Assembly: GCA_021794205.1 (NCBI GenBank)
Contig: JAJYRH010000001.1
Location: 186,001 to 250,000, forward strand
Reading direction: 5' to 3'
DNA: 64,000 nucleotides
Source of the DNA: a bacterium
Lineage (GTDB): Bacteria; Vulcanimicrobiota; Vulcanimicrobiia; Vulcanimicrobiales; Vulcanimicrobiaceae
Numbering within the stretch: position 1 is the stretch's first letter; the number at the start of each line of letters is the position of its first letter. Made by a program: the position numbers and the translations under genes. The notes under the pieces are model-generated. The model was not told where the DNA came from and made no database searches. It saw nothing but the letters and a program-made list of their open reading frames with translations. Below, piece after piece: positions 27,320-35,843 of the stretch.

Positions 27320-28618
27320 CGCGACGCGCTTGAAATCGCCGAGGAGATCGGCGACGAAGCGCAAGAAACGCGCCGCACCCGCGCCGTCGATGACGCGGTG
27401 ATCGTAGCTGACGCTGATCGGTTGGATGAGCCGCGGAACGAAGGCGTTTCCGTCCCAAACGGGCTTCATCGTCGCGCGCGTCGCCCCGAGGATCGCAACT
27501 TCGGGTGCGTTGACGATCTGCGTGAATTGCGTGCCGCCGATGCTGCCGATCGAACTGATCGTGAAGCTGCCGCCTTGCATATCGGCGAGCGGGAGTTTTC
27601 CATCGCGAGCTTTCGTGGCGAGTTCCGCACTGCGCGTCGCAATGTCGAGAAGGCCGAGTTTATCGGCACCTTTCAAGACCGGAACGACGAGCCCACCGGG
27701 GGTATCGGCTGCGAAGCCGATATTGTAATAACGTTTCAGCACGAGCGAGTCGCCGACGAGCGAGGAGTTGAATTCCGGAAAGTGCTGTAACGCCGCGACG
27801 CAGGCTTTGACGAGAAAGGCGAGCATGGTGAGCTTCGCCCCGCCGCGTTTGCTCTGCTCGGCGTTCACGCGTTCGCGAAACGCCTCGAGTTCGGTGACGT
27901 CGGCTTCATCGTAGTTGGTGATATGCGGGATTTGCACCCAGTTGCGGTGCAGGTTCGGGCCCGAGAGCCGTTTGATGCGCGGCAGTTCGACGCGTTCGGT
28001 CTCGCCGAAGGCGGCGAAATTCGGCGTCGGCCATGGCGGAAGCCCGGCGAACGAGGTGCCGCCGCCCGAGGCGAGCGCGGCTTTCACGTGGCTCTGCACG
28101 TCCTCGCGCGTGATGCGTCCGTTGGGGCCGCTTCCGCGAACCCCGTGCAGATCGACGCCGAGCTCGCGCGAGAAGCGACGAATCGCCGGGCTCGCGTGGA
28201 GCGGCGCTTCGGCCGTTGCACTCGCCATCGACGGAGCGGCCGCGGGGGCGGAAGCCGCGATCGGAATCGGTGCGGGCGCAGGCGCCGGGGCCGGGGCCGG
28301 AGCCGGTGCAGCGGCCGGTGTTGGTGTTGCTGCGGGTGTCGGCGCAGCGACCGGTGCGAGCGTCGATGCATCGGCGGCGCCTTCGCTCTCGATCGTCAGC
28401 ACCACGCTTCCTTCAGAGACGCGGTCGCCGGCCTTCACGCGCACCTCTCGGACGACGCCCGCAACGGTCGCAGGCACCTCCATCGATGCTTTCTCGCTCT
28501 CCAACACCACCACCGATGCATCGCGCGCGATGCGGTCGCCGGGTTTGACCAAAACCTCGATCACCGGTACGTCTTTGAAATCGCCGATGTCGGGGACCCG
28601 GAGTTCTGCGATAGCCAC
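27314..28618 (-). CDS. aceF: Dihydrolipoamide acetyltransferase (pyruvate dehydrogenase E2)
   Basis: 434 residues. One N-terminal lipoyl domain with the lipoyl-Lys motif VVLESEKASMEVP, a long Ala/Pro linker (about residues 80-125), a peripheral-subunit-binding domain (SPAIRRFSRELGVDLHGVRG) and the catalytic acyltransferase domain ending in the DHRVIDG active-site motif. E. coli AceF usually has two or three lipoyl domains; this has one. Follows aceE by 31 bp. An E3 gene is not in the window. Confidence 0.93.
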   Translation of the reverse strand: MAIAELRVPDIGDFKDVPVIEVLVKPGDRIARDASVVVLESEKASMEVPATVAGVVREVRVKAGDRVSEGSVVLTIESEGAADASTLAPVAAPTPAATPTPAAAPAPAPAPAPAPAPIPIAASAPAAAPSMASATAEAPLHASPAIRRFSRELGVDLHGVRGSGPNGRITREDVQSHVKAALASGGGTSFAGLPPWPTPNFAAFGETERVELPRIKRLSGPNLHRNWVQIPHITNYDEADVTELEAFRERVNAEQSKRGGAKLTMLAFLVKACVAALQHFPEFNSSLVGDSLVLKRYYNIGFAADTPGGLVVPVLKGADKLGLLDIATRSAELATKARDGKLPLADMQGGSFTISSIGSIGGTQFTQIVNAPEVAILGATRATMKPVWDGNAFVPRLIQPISVSYDHRVIDGAGAARFLRFVADLLGDFKRVAL

Positions 28619-28649
28619 GTTGTGCGTGCTCCTCTGTTCGGTATGGGTG

Positions 28650-31313
28650 TTAGGCGAGTATCGGATTGGGTTTTTCGGTATCGATCGCGTACTTCGCGAT
28701 CGCTTCGCTCACGCGCTTGCGGGGGATCGTTCCCTCCGCAGCGAGCGCGCTGAGCGCCGCGAGTGCGACGTAGCGCCGATCCACTTCGAAATGCGCGCGC
28801 AATTTTGCGCGATAGTCGCTGCGCCCGAAGCCGTCGGTTCCCAACGTCGTGTACGAACGTTCGAGGAAGGGCCGAATCATCTCCGGGAAACTGCGAATAT
28901 AATCGGTCGCCGCAATCGCCGGACCGACGTGCCCCTCGAGTTGCTGTTCAACGAAGCAACGACGCGGCGTCCCCTCGGGATGCAGCATATTCCAGCGATG
29001 CGCTTCGACACCGTCGCGCTGCAACTGCGAGAACGAGGTAACGCTCCAAACGTCGGCCGCGATTTCGAAGTCCTTTTCGAGCAGGTCCGCGCCGGCGATC
29101 ACCTCGCGCAGGATCGCTCCCGAGCCGAAGAGTTGAACGCGCGGCGTTTTCTTGCCGCCCGATCCCGAACGCAACAGATACATGCCGCGCAGAATCCCTT
29201 CGCGCGCGCCTTCGGGCATTGCGGGATGCGCGTAATTTTCGTTGAGTAAGGTGATGTAGTAATAGACGTCCTCTTGCTCGGCGAGCATGCGGCGCATGCC
29301 GTCCTGGACGATCGTCGCGACTTCGTAGCTAAACGTCGGATCGTAGGCGACGCAGTTCGGAATGAACGAGGCGTGGACGTGGCTGTGCCCGTCTTCGTGT
29401 TGGAGCCCCTCGCCGTTGAGCGTGGTGCGCCCCGAGGTGCCGCCGAGCAGAAAACCGCGCGTGCGCGAATCGCCGGCGGCCCATGCGAGATCGCCGATGC
29501 GTTGGAAGCCGAACATCGAGTAGTAGATGTAGAACGGAATCATCGGCAGGTTGTGGTTGCTATACGCGGTTCCGGCGGCGATCCAGGACGAAAACGCGCC
29601 TGCTTCGCAGATGCCTTCTTGAAGGATCTGGCCATGTTTATCCTCGCGATACCACATTAATTGTTCGGCATCTTGCGGGTGATAGAGCTGGCCGACCGAC
29701 GAGTAGATGCCGAGCTGTCGGAACATGCCTTCCATGCCGAAGGTGCGCGATTCGTCCGCGACGATCGGCACGACGCGCGGCCCGATTTCGGCGTCGCGAA
29801 CCAACGTGCTGAGGATGCGTACGAACGCCATCGTCGTCGAGATCTCGCGATCGCCGGTGCTCTGTAATTGCGCATCGAAGGTTTCGAGCGGAGGAACCGT
29901 GAGCGCCGTCGATTTGCGCCGCCGTGCGGGCAGGTGCCCCTGTGCGGCCATCCGCTCGCGGAGATAGCGCATCTCCGGAGAGTTCTCGTCGGGCTTATAG
30001 AAGGGGATTTCGTCGATCTTTGCGTCTGGAATTGGAATGGAAAAGCGATCGCGGAACGCGCGCATCTCTTCGACGTCCATCTTCTTGGCTTGGTGGGCGA
30101 TATTCCGCGCTTCGCCCGCCTCGCCCATGCCGTAACCCTTGATCGTCTTGGCGAGGATTACCGTCGGCGCGCCCTTCTGCGCGAACGCCGAAGCGTATGC
30201 GGCGTAGACCTTGAGCGGATCGTGCCCGCCGCGTTGCAGCGCCCAAACCTCGTCGTCGCTCCAGGAGGCGACCATCGCCTCGGTCTCCGGATAGCGACCG
30301 AAGAATTGCTCGCGCACGTATTTCCCGTCGCGCGATTTGAACGTTTGGTAATCGCCGTCGACGCACTCCATCATCAGCTGGCGCAGACGCCCGTTGGTAT
30401 CGGCGGCGAGCAGCGGATCCCATTTGCTGCCCCAGATCACTTTGATGACGTTCCAACCCGCGCCTTTGAAGAAGCGCTCGAGCTCCTGAATGATCTTGCC
30501 GTTGCCGCGGACCGGGCCGTCGAGTCGCTGCAGATTGCAATTGACGACCCAGATGAGGTTATCGAGTTTCTCGCGCCCGGCGAGCGAGATCGCGCCGAGC
30601 GACTCGGGCTCGTCCATCTCGCCGTCGCCGAGAAATGCCCACACTTTCCGGTCGCCGTTATCTTGTAATTCGCGATCGTGCAGGTAGCGCATGAAGCGCG
30701 CCTGGTAGATCGACATGATCGGCCCCAAACCCATGGAGACCGTTGGATACTGCCAGAAATCCGGCATCAACCACGGGTGCGGATAGGACGAGAGCCCATG
30801 CCCGTCGACTTCTTGGCGGAAATTCAGGAGCTGCTCTTCGCTGATACGTCCTTCGAGAAATGCGCGCGCGTAAAAGCCCGGTGCGGAGTGCCCTTGCAAG
30901 AAGAGCATGTCGCCGCCGAAATTTTCGGAAGGCGCGCGAAAAAAATGATTGAAGCCGACATCGTAGAGCGTCGCCGCCGAAGCGAAGCTCGCGACGTGTC
31001 CGCCGAGTTCGCTGCTGGTTTTATTCGCGCGAACGACGGTCGCCATGGCGTTCCAGCGCACGTAGTGGCGCAGGCGCGCTTCGATATCGCGATCGCCCGG
31101 CATGGTGGGCTGCCGTTCCGGCGGGATCGTGTTGACGTACGGGCTCTCGAGGCCGAGCGAAACGTGGGCGCCGCCGGCTTGCGCTTCGGCGACGAGCGTT
31201 TCGAGCAGCGCGCGGGCGCGTTCGGGGCCTTCGGCGGCGAGGACGCCGCGAAGCGCCTCGCGCCATTCGAGCGTCTCTTGGGGGTCGGGTTGAGGTGCAT
31301 GCAGAGCGTCCAT
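28650..31313 (-). CDS. aceE: Pyruvate dehydrogenase E1 component, homodimeric type
   Basis: About 887 residues, the AceE-type thiamine diphosphate enzyme that decarboxylates pyruvate and acetylates E2. Visible are QGHSAPGFYARAFLEGRI, GLSSYPHPWLMPDFWQ, the ThDP/Mg motif GDGEMDEPESLGAISLAG with VNCNLQRLDGPVRGNGKI, and DGFGRSDYRAKLRAHFEV near the end. An upstream in-frame ATG at 31343 exists with a Shine-Dalgarno directly against it; the start at 31313 (MDALHAPQPD) is preferred because family proteins start just before the PQETLEWREAL block. Transcribed with aceF. Confidence 0.92.
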   Translation of the reverse strand: MDALHAPQPDPQETLEWREALRGVLAAEGPERARALLETLVAEAQAGGAHVSLGLESPYVNTIPPERQPTMPGDRDIEARLRHYVRWNAMATVVRANKTSSELGGHVASFASAATLYDVGFNHFFRAPSENFGGDMLFLQGHSAPGFYARAFLEGRISEEQLLNFRQEVDGHGLSSYPHPWLMPDFWQYPTVSMGLGPIMSIYQARFMRYLHDRELQDNGDRKVWAFLGDGEMDEPESLGAISLAGREKLDNLIWVVNCNLQRLDGPVRGNGKIIQELERFFKGAGWNVIKVIWGSKWDPLLAADTNGRLRQLMMECVDGDYQTFKSRDGKYVREQFFGRYPETEAMVASWSDDEVWALQRGGHDPLKVYAAYASAFAQKGAPTVILAKTIKGYGMGEAGEARNIAHQAKKMDVEEMRAFRDRFSIPIPDAKIDEIPFYKPDENSPEMRYLRERMAAQGHLPARRRKSTALTVPPLETFDAQLQSTGDREISTTMAFVRILSTLVRDAEIGPRVVPIVADESRTFGMEGMFRQLGIYSSVGQLYHPQDAEQLMWYREDKHGQILQEGICEAGAFSSWIAAGTAYSNHNLPMIPFYIYYSMFGFQRIGDLAWAAGDSRTRGFLLGGTSGRTTLNGEGLQHEDGHSHVHASFIPNCVAYDPTFSYEVATIVQDGMRRMLAEQEDVYYYITLLNENYAHPAMPEGAREGILRGMYLLRSGSGGKKTPRVQLFGSGAILREVIAGADLLEKDFEIAADVWSVTSFSQLQRDGVEAHRWNMLHPEGTPRRCFVEQQLEGHVGPAIAATDYIRSFPEMIRPFLERSYTTLGTDGFGRSDYRAKLRAHFEVDRRYVALAALSALAAEGTIPRKRVSEAIAKYAIDTEKPNPILA

Positions 31314-31390
31314 GCGCGCGGAGTCACCCCTGCGAGCCGCCATCTCCTGCTGGTGGATCGTGCCAATTCCAGCCTAGGAACGGGCCAATC

Positions 31391-32293
31391 CTAGAAATTT
31401 TCGACCGCGCTCAGGTCGACCCGCTCCTCGCGGAGGACGACGCCGATCGCGCCGAGCAGCAGCACCCCGCCGAGCAGTGCGAGCGCGGGGATCGGCTCGC
31501 CGAAGATGGCGAGCGCGAGGGCGCCGGCGATCACCGGCTCGAGCAGGGTCGCGAAGGAGACCGCGTTCGGGGTGAAGTGCCGAAGGCTCGCGTTGATCGC
31601 GGTGTGCCCGAGGAGTTGCGAGATGAGCGCCATCGCGAGGATGCCCGCCCACGCGCTGCTATCGTACAGCGGCGGAGCGGGTTGATGCGCGACGAGCGAG
31701 GCGACGACGAGTGCGAGTGCGGCCCAGCTGAAGGTGCGCGTCACGATGGTGCGCGTGGTGAGCGCGGCGCGCACCTCGCGGACGAGGAGCAGGTAGGCGC
31801 CGATCGCCATGCTTCCGAGCAATGCGAGCGCATCGCCGAGCAGCGCGTGGCCGGGAATCGGTGCGGGCGTGCGGTCGATGCCGACGACGAGCAAAAGGCC
31901 GAGGCCGCCGATGATAAACCCGATGGTCGCCAAGCGCGAGAGCGGACGTTTGCACACGAACGCATCGTAGAGCGCGGTCCAGATCGGCGTCGTCGTGACG
32001 AGCAACGTCGAAATCGCGACCGAGGTGTATTCGAGCGAGGCGATCCAGAGCGCGAAATGCGCCGCGAGTGCGAGGCCGGCGAAGGCGAGCGTGCGGCTCG
32101 CTGCGGCGTTCGGGCGCGCGCTGCGCGGTTGCGGGCGCAGCGCGGCGAGCAACAGCATGACGAGCGCCGCGATGCTCAAACGTGCCGCCGCGACACCGAT
32201 CGGCGTACCGCCGATCAATGCGTAGCGCGCGAAGATCGCCGCCGCACCGACGGCGATCTGCGCGAAACCGAGAACCAACACCGCACGCGTCAT
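31391..32293 (-). CDS. EamA/DMT-family transporter
   Basis: 300 residues with ten hydrophobic helices arranged as two EamA repeats (first to about 140, second from about 155: GDALALLGSMAIGAYLLLVR). Members export metabolites such as amino acids or sugars. The C-terminal tail is charged and cytoplasmic (REERVDLSAVENF). Same strand as aceE, with 47-77 bp between, so it may or may not share the transcript. Confidence 0.83.
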   Translation of the reverse strand: MTRAVLVLGFAQIAVGAAAIFARYALIGGTPIGVAAARLSIAALVMLLLAALRPQPRSARPNAAASRTLAFAGLALAAHFALWIASLEYTSVAISTLLVTTTPIWTALYDAFVCKRPLSRLATIGFIIGGLGLLLVVGIDRTPAPIPGHALLGDALALLGSMAIGAYLLLVREVRAALTTRTIVTRTFSWAALALVVASLVAHQPAPPLYDSSAWAGILAMALISQLLGHTAINASLRHFTPNAVSFATLLEPVIAGALALAIFGEPIPALALLGGVLLLGAIGVVLREERVDLSAVENF

Positions 32294-32332
32294 GCGGCGG
32301 CGGTTGCGGCTAGAGGCGGCTATTCCTCTTCA

Positions 32333-32866
32333 TCAGTGAGCGGTGACGTCGCTCGGCTTGAGTTGGATGCGGAACCAATGCCCCGGATAGCCCGACTGGT
32401 TCCACACTTTGAGGAAGAGTTTGGTCGGTGCCGCGCCGGTCCAGCCGCTGAGAACCCAATTCACGACGATATGTTGTTTGGGGTGCAGGCTCGTCGCCGC
32501 GAGAATTTTCGTTCGCGGAACGTTAATGGCATCGGGAGCGCTCTCGCTCATCTGCGAGCCGTCTTTGAGTTCGAAGCCGACTTCCATGTGCGGAACGCCG
32601 ACGTCGTTGTTGCCGCTGGGATTCTGTTCGGTCGCGGTGATAACGACATAACCGGGGCCGCTAAAGCCTTGCCCTTCGAGAACGGGAACGCTCGTCGTCG
32701 CCGACGATGGATAGGTCTCGATTTTATCGATGCGGAGATTGATCACCCCCGCGCGAAAGTATTTGTGCAGCGGCGCATTCTTGATGGCGGCGGCTGCGGG
32801 TGCGGAGAGCAACAACGCGATAAGGACCGGTAGCGTAGCGCGTAGCGGGAGAGTTTTCACGGTCAC
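32333..32866 (-). CDS. Secreted protein of unknown function
   Basis: 177 residues with a signal peptide (LPLRATLPVLIALLLSAPAAAA). The mature domain looks beta-rich: INLRIDKIETYPSSATTSVPVLEGQGFSG, then VVITATEQNPSG. No cysteine in the mature part and no family recognised. The start is one of two adjacent GTG codons (32866 or 32860). It lies 40 bp before the EamA gene on the same strand. Confidence 0.62.
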   Translation of the reverse strand: MTVKTLPLRATLPVLIALLLSAPAAAAIKNAPLHKYFRAGVINLRIDKIETYPSSATTSVPVLEGQGFSGPGYVVITATEQNPSGNNDVGVPHMEVGFELKDGSQMSESAPDAINVPRTKILAATSLHPKQHIVVNWVLSGWTGAAPTKLFLKVWNQSGYPGHWFRIQLKPSDVTAH

Positions 32867-33130
32867 CTATTCCTCTGGTTCGGTGCTGGGGCAGTCGCCG
32901 CACGGGCGACGCCGATACGGCTAGTATAGGCTCGCTTGCCTCGTGCGGGCAAGGGCGCGGGCGCAGGTGTGGTGGGCGCACGGACGATTTGGTCACGTAG
33001 CGGCTCGGATCCCAAGGCTTTCTTAGATGCGACTACGGAAGCGCCGGAATTCGCGACCTTGCTGTCATTAGAATCGCGACATTACATGAAGTGCGAGGTG
33101 CTCGGGCCCCGACTACGCCGCTCCGCACGT
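32867..33130. other. Gene-free stretch at the border of the accessory islet
   Basis: 264 bp without a credible frame of either strand. It mixes GC-rich host-like sequence (to about 32990) with less GC-rich DNA thereafter, so it marks the left border of the accessory region. No tRNA, repeat or att-like end was identified. Confidence 0.45.
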
Positions 33131-33316
33131 TTACCCGAAATTCGGCGCGACCTCAGGCGGTCCTGGTGCTTGTGGTAGGAAGGCCCCTGACTGCGCGGTT
33201 CTTGAGTTTATTTTCACGCTTATTTCTTGGGCCAGCGCCTTTAGTTCCAAAGCATTCTTCGCAAGCGTCGAGCCGCTCAGATTATTGTGTACCGGACTAA
33301 TAGTTGATAGCTTCAT
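33131..33316 (-). CDS. 61-residue peptide with a proline-rich tail, unknown
   Basis: The peptide starts MKLSTISPVHNNLSGS, continues as a helical segment (TLAKNALELKALAQEISVKI) and ends SGAFLPQAPGPPEVAPNFG. No signal peptide, Cys or membrane helix. The start at 33316 is favoured over 33334 because AGAGGGAG lies 4 bases before it. It is the second of two tiny genes on this strand in an AT-richer islet. A leader-like front and proline-rich tail recall ribosomal peptide precursors or small phage/toxin proteins, but no modifying enzyme is nearby, so function is unknown. Confidence 0.5.
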   Translation of the reverse strand: MKLSTISPVHNNLSGSTLAKNALELKALAQEISVKINSRTAQSGAFLPQAPGPPEVAPNFG

Positions 33317-33370
33317 TATGCTCCCTCTCTTCATAAGGTAAGAGTTTTTCGTTACGACTGCGAGGACGGC

Positions 33371-33562
33371 TTATTTCCTGCGATTATTTATAAAAATAAA
33401 AAATTCCAAACCCACGAAAATACCTAGGGCGGTGTATATCCAGGTCCCTGATGGCTGACTTAAGTGGTACAAGAACCCTCCAAGAAGTGCACTTAAGAGC
33501 GCCGCAATATGTACATCCCATCCTCCCGGCCAAAAATGAACTTTAATCCTTGCCGAACTCAT
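33371..33562 (-). CDS. 63-residue two-helix membrane protein, unknown
   Basis: Begins MSSARIKVHFWPGGWDVH, then two hydrophobic segments (IAALLSALLGGFLYHL and IYTALGIFVGLEFFIFI) and ends NNRRK. A GGAG lies 9 bases before the ATG. Composition is markedly less GC-rich than the surroundings. It precedes the 61-residue peptide gene by 54 bp on the same strand. Shape would fit a holin, small immunity protein or toxin-type membrane peptide; none can be chosen from sequence. Confidence 0.5.
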   Translation of the reverse strand: MSSARIKVHFWPGGWDVHIAALLSALLGGFLYHLSQPSGTWIYTALGIFVGLEFFIFINNRRK

Positions 33563-33636
33563 AGTTTAGTACTCCAACAATCAGTGCAACCTGCGTACGG
33601 GTCACAACGGGGACAATAATGCGGCTGTGATGCTGT

Positions 33637-33675
33637 CCCGCTTTCGCGGAGCGAAGCTGGCCCGCTTTCGCGGAG
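33637..33675. repeat. Two direct 15-bp repeats next to an integrase remnant
   Basis: CCCGCTTTCGCGGAG occurs at 33637-33651 and 33661-33675, 24 bp apart. Each holds a small hairpin (CCGC-TTTC-GCGG), and the second is followed by AGTTTTT, so it could also terminate transcription entering from the left. Just beyond is GGCGG-CTTGATT-CCGCC (33696-33712). This could be an old integration site or a terminator pair. Confidence 0.5.
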
Positions 33676-33738
33676 AGTTTTTGATTGGACATCAGGCGGC
33701 TTGATTCCGCCGTTCGAACTCTATGGGGGAGAGGTTTC

Positions 33739-34085
33739 CTATCGCCGTATCGTTGTGCCGCGCGGTGTTGTATGGTTGGTGCCTGCTGCAGGCCGTGCGA
33801 GTTCGTCTCGTTCCAGCCGGAACCCGCTGCCGTCGTCGGGGCTGCTGCGCAGGTAGGCGTCGGTGGTGGCGATGGAGGCGTGCCCGAGGGTATCGCGGAT
33901 CAGCGCTGTCGAGGTGCCGGCGCGGTGGGCGTGGGTGCCGTGGCTGTGGCGCAGCCAATGCGGCGAGGGCGTTTCTGCAGCCCCGCGCGCGTCGCGGCGC
34001 GCGCGAGGATCTGGCGCACGCGCTCGGCGCCGATCCCCAGCACCCGCGCGCTCGGCGCCTGCTCCGCAAGCTGTTCGCATGAATC
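33739..34085 (-). pseudogene. Tyrosine recombinase (integrase), C-terminal remnant with frameshift
   Basis: On this strand one frame reads AERVRQILARAATRAGLQ and, after a frameshift at about 33975-33985, another frame continues ETPSPHWLRHSHGTHAH and DTLGHASIATTDAYLRSS to a stop at 33739. These are the last catalytic boxes of phage-type integrases: HxLRH, LGHASI and the nucleophile Tyr in TTDAYL. The N-terminal DNA-binding part and the first catalytic Arg are missing. It marks past integration of foreign DNA here. Confidence 0.75.
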
Positions 34086-34207
34086 TCACGCTCCGTTGGT
34101 GGGTCGTTCGCGATCGTGGGAACGCTGCGGAGAATATCATTGAGCGAGATAAGATTGGCCGTCGCCAGTGCCGCTGCCCCTAAAAAGCGACTCCAAAGGT
34201 GTTGCGT

Positions 34208-34237
34208 TGTCTCCAAATAGGAGGTAAAATGGAGACA
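34208..34237 (+). promoter_or_regulatory. Inverted repeat around the Shine-Dalgarno of the antitoxin gene
   Basis: TGTCTCCA (34208-34215) and TGGAGACA (34230-34237) are perfect inverted copies separated by 14 bp that contain AGGAGG (34219-34224); the right arm runs into the ATG of the antitoxin gene. As DNA it would suit autoregulation by a dimeric antitoxin; as RNA it would hide the Shine-Dalgarno in a loop. Confidence 0.6.
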
Positions 34238-34746
34238 TGAAAAGGCGCCGGATGCAGATCGATCTGCGCAGTGAAGACGAACTCACGCTCGAGCGAGCGC
34301 GGCGAGCTTTGGGGACCGAAGGGGACTCGGAGACGGGGCGGGCGCTGCTTGCTCTTTTTGCTCGGATCTCGGCGGCGATCGACCAAGGCTCGGTCGTCTC
34401 GTTTCTCCCCGGCGACGATCCTCGGGCCGTCGATGCGGTCCCCGACATAACCAGTGTGCTCCGCCCCGAATCGCGCTATCGCTTTCTCACGCACGTGCCG
34501 CATCCATGGCGCAAACAGCTCTCGATTAAGGGGCATCGCATCACTGCCGGCCAACTCGTGGCGAGCATGGAAGCGAACAACTGGACGATCGATGAGGCGG
34601 CGTCGCAGTTTGCCCTCGACGCGCTTGCCGTCGCCGAGGCAGTCGACTATGTTGCGCGCAATCGCTCCCTCGTTCAGGCCGAGGCGGCGGAAGAGTGGCG
34701 GCGCGCCGAGCCGCACGTGACGCATCGTGCGCCTGCTCATCGATGA
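34237..34746 (+). CDS. Antitoxin, DUF433-like domain
   Basis: 169 residues. The C-terminal third (KGHRITAGQLVASMEANNWT, then IDEAASQFALDALAVAEAVDYV) is the winged-helix-like DUF433 unit found in antitoxins paired with PIN-like toxins; the N-terminal half (RRARRALGTEGDSETGR onward) may hold the dimerisation or DNA-binding part. The stop lies 20 bp into the toxin gene. Preceded by the inverted repeat at 34208. A second possible start is Met at 34252. Confidence 0.78.
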   Translation: MKRRRMQIDLRSEDELTLERARRALGTEGDSETGRALLALFARISAAIDQGSVVSFLPGDDPRAVDAVPDITSVLRPESRYRFLTHVPHPWRKQLSIKGHRITAGQLVASMEANNWTIDEAASQFALDALAVAEAVDYVARNRSLVQAEAAEEWRRAEPHVTHRAPAHR

Positions 34747-35077
34747 GAATTGTGCGCAAGCCGAGCTGCTCTCCCGCCTGCGCGCAGCCGGTCACGATGT
34801 CGAAACCGTCGTCGCCGCGGTTGGCTCCGGGGCGAGAGACGAGGACGTCGTTTCGTACGCCATAGCGCAACGGCGCGCGATCGTGACGAAGGATATCGCG
34901 GATTTTACGGAGCTACTTTCCGATCGCGATGACCACGCAGGCCTGCTGCTCATCCGCGAGGGTGTCCACGAGCGTCGCATGACCGCCTCGGACCTTGCTC
35001 GCGCTATCGACAACATATCGGCTACCTATTCTAGGATTGATTCGTACGTTCTCGCGCTCAATTTTTTTGTATGGTGA
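34727..35077 (+). CDS. PIN-like toxin, DUF5615
   Basis: 116 residues. The opening MRLLIDENCAQAELLSRLRAAGHDVETV and the later RRAIVTKDIADFTEL, LLLIREG are the acidic-strand pattern (D-E-N ... D) of DUF5615 PIN-like nucleases. It overlaps the DUF433 antitoxin gene by 20 bp, giving a typical type II toxin-antitoxin operon. RNA target unknown. Confidence 0.82.
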   Translation: MRLLIDENCAQAELLSRLRAAGHDVETVVAAVGSGARDEDVVSYAIAQRRAIVTKDIADFTELLSDRDDHAGLLLIREGVHERRMTASDLARAIDNISATYSRIDSYVLALNFFVW

Positions 35078-35135
35078 AGCCGCCACCCCGAAGAGATGGC
35101 GGCACCAGTAGTAACGTCGGATCGTCTTCGTTGTA

Positions 35136-35843
35136 CTACGATTTGCCGAGTTCTCGTCCGCCCATCGCCTTGCCGATCACCGCGAGTTGTGTCTCCGAGA
35201 GCCGTGCCGATTGGAGATCGATGATTTCGTCAGCGACGGCGAAGCGTACGATGTTGACGCGTGCCGACCGTATGAGCCGACCGTCCTCCGAGAAGCGGGC
35301 GGTAAACGCACCGAGCTTTTGCGAGGGTTTGCTGTTCTCCGCGGTGGCGCGTTTGACCGTAATGTCGAGCACGCCGCCGCCCTGCAGGCGATACCCATAC
35401 GAGAGCGTTTCGTCGGCATAGATTGCCTGCATCACCTTCGCTCCCGCGGGAAGACGCTTCGGCAGCAGAACGTGAAATTCGTGCGATGCCGCTCGCACCG
35501 CATCGGCGAGCGGGATCGGGTGCTCGATCGCCTTCATGATGCGCCGTTGCTGGCTCGCGTTCGGTAGCGCCCCCGCGAGATGCGATGCGGTCGCCGGCCC
35601 AAAATAGGCGACGGCGAGGTGCTGCAGTGTCGCGCGAATCAATGAGTGCGGCGTCGCTGCAAATGCGACCGCCGGAATCGCGATAGCGAGCGCGACGGCG
35701 GCGATCCGCCGTCCGCGCGGCGCTGCTGCGGTGCGCTGCGGGTTCGCTGCGCGATGGTGAACCGCAGCGAGATCGATGCTCGGTGCGGGAGTTGAAGCGA
35801 GCGCTCCACGAATGCGATCGCGTAAAATCGTGTCGTTAGGCAT
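35136..35843 (-). CDS. Probable anti-sigma factor
   Basis: 235 residues: a charged cytoplasmic N-terminus (to about residue 45), one membrane helix (RRIAAVALAIAIPAVAFAAT) and a periplasmic domain of about 170 residues, where YSYGYRLQGG-type strands resemble DUF4367/lipoprotein-like sensor domains. The gene overlaps the ECF sigma gene by 8 bp, the usual arrangement. The classical zinc-binding anti-sigma motif (HxxxCxxC) is absent. Confidence 0.75.
   Translation of the reverse strand: MPNDTILRDRIRGALASTPAPSIDLAAVHHRAANPQRTAAAPRGRRIAAVALAIAIPAVAFAATPHSLIRATLQHLAVAYFGPATASHLAGALPNASQQRRIMKAIEHPIPLADAVRAASHEFHVLLPKRLPAGAKVMQAIYADETLSYGYRLQGGGVLDITVKRATAENSKPSQKLGAFTARFSEDGRLIRSARVNIVRFAVADEIIDLQSARLSETQLAVIGKAMGGRELGKS

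Noticed and set aside
31349-31366. Sigma54-like TGGCAC... sequence upstream of aceE on the minus strand
   Set aside because: The GG-to-GC distance is two bases too long and the -12 box is ACCAGC, not TTGCA, so it does not meet the sigma54 consensus.
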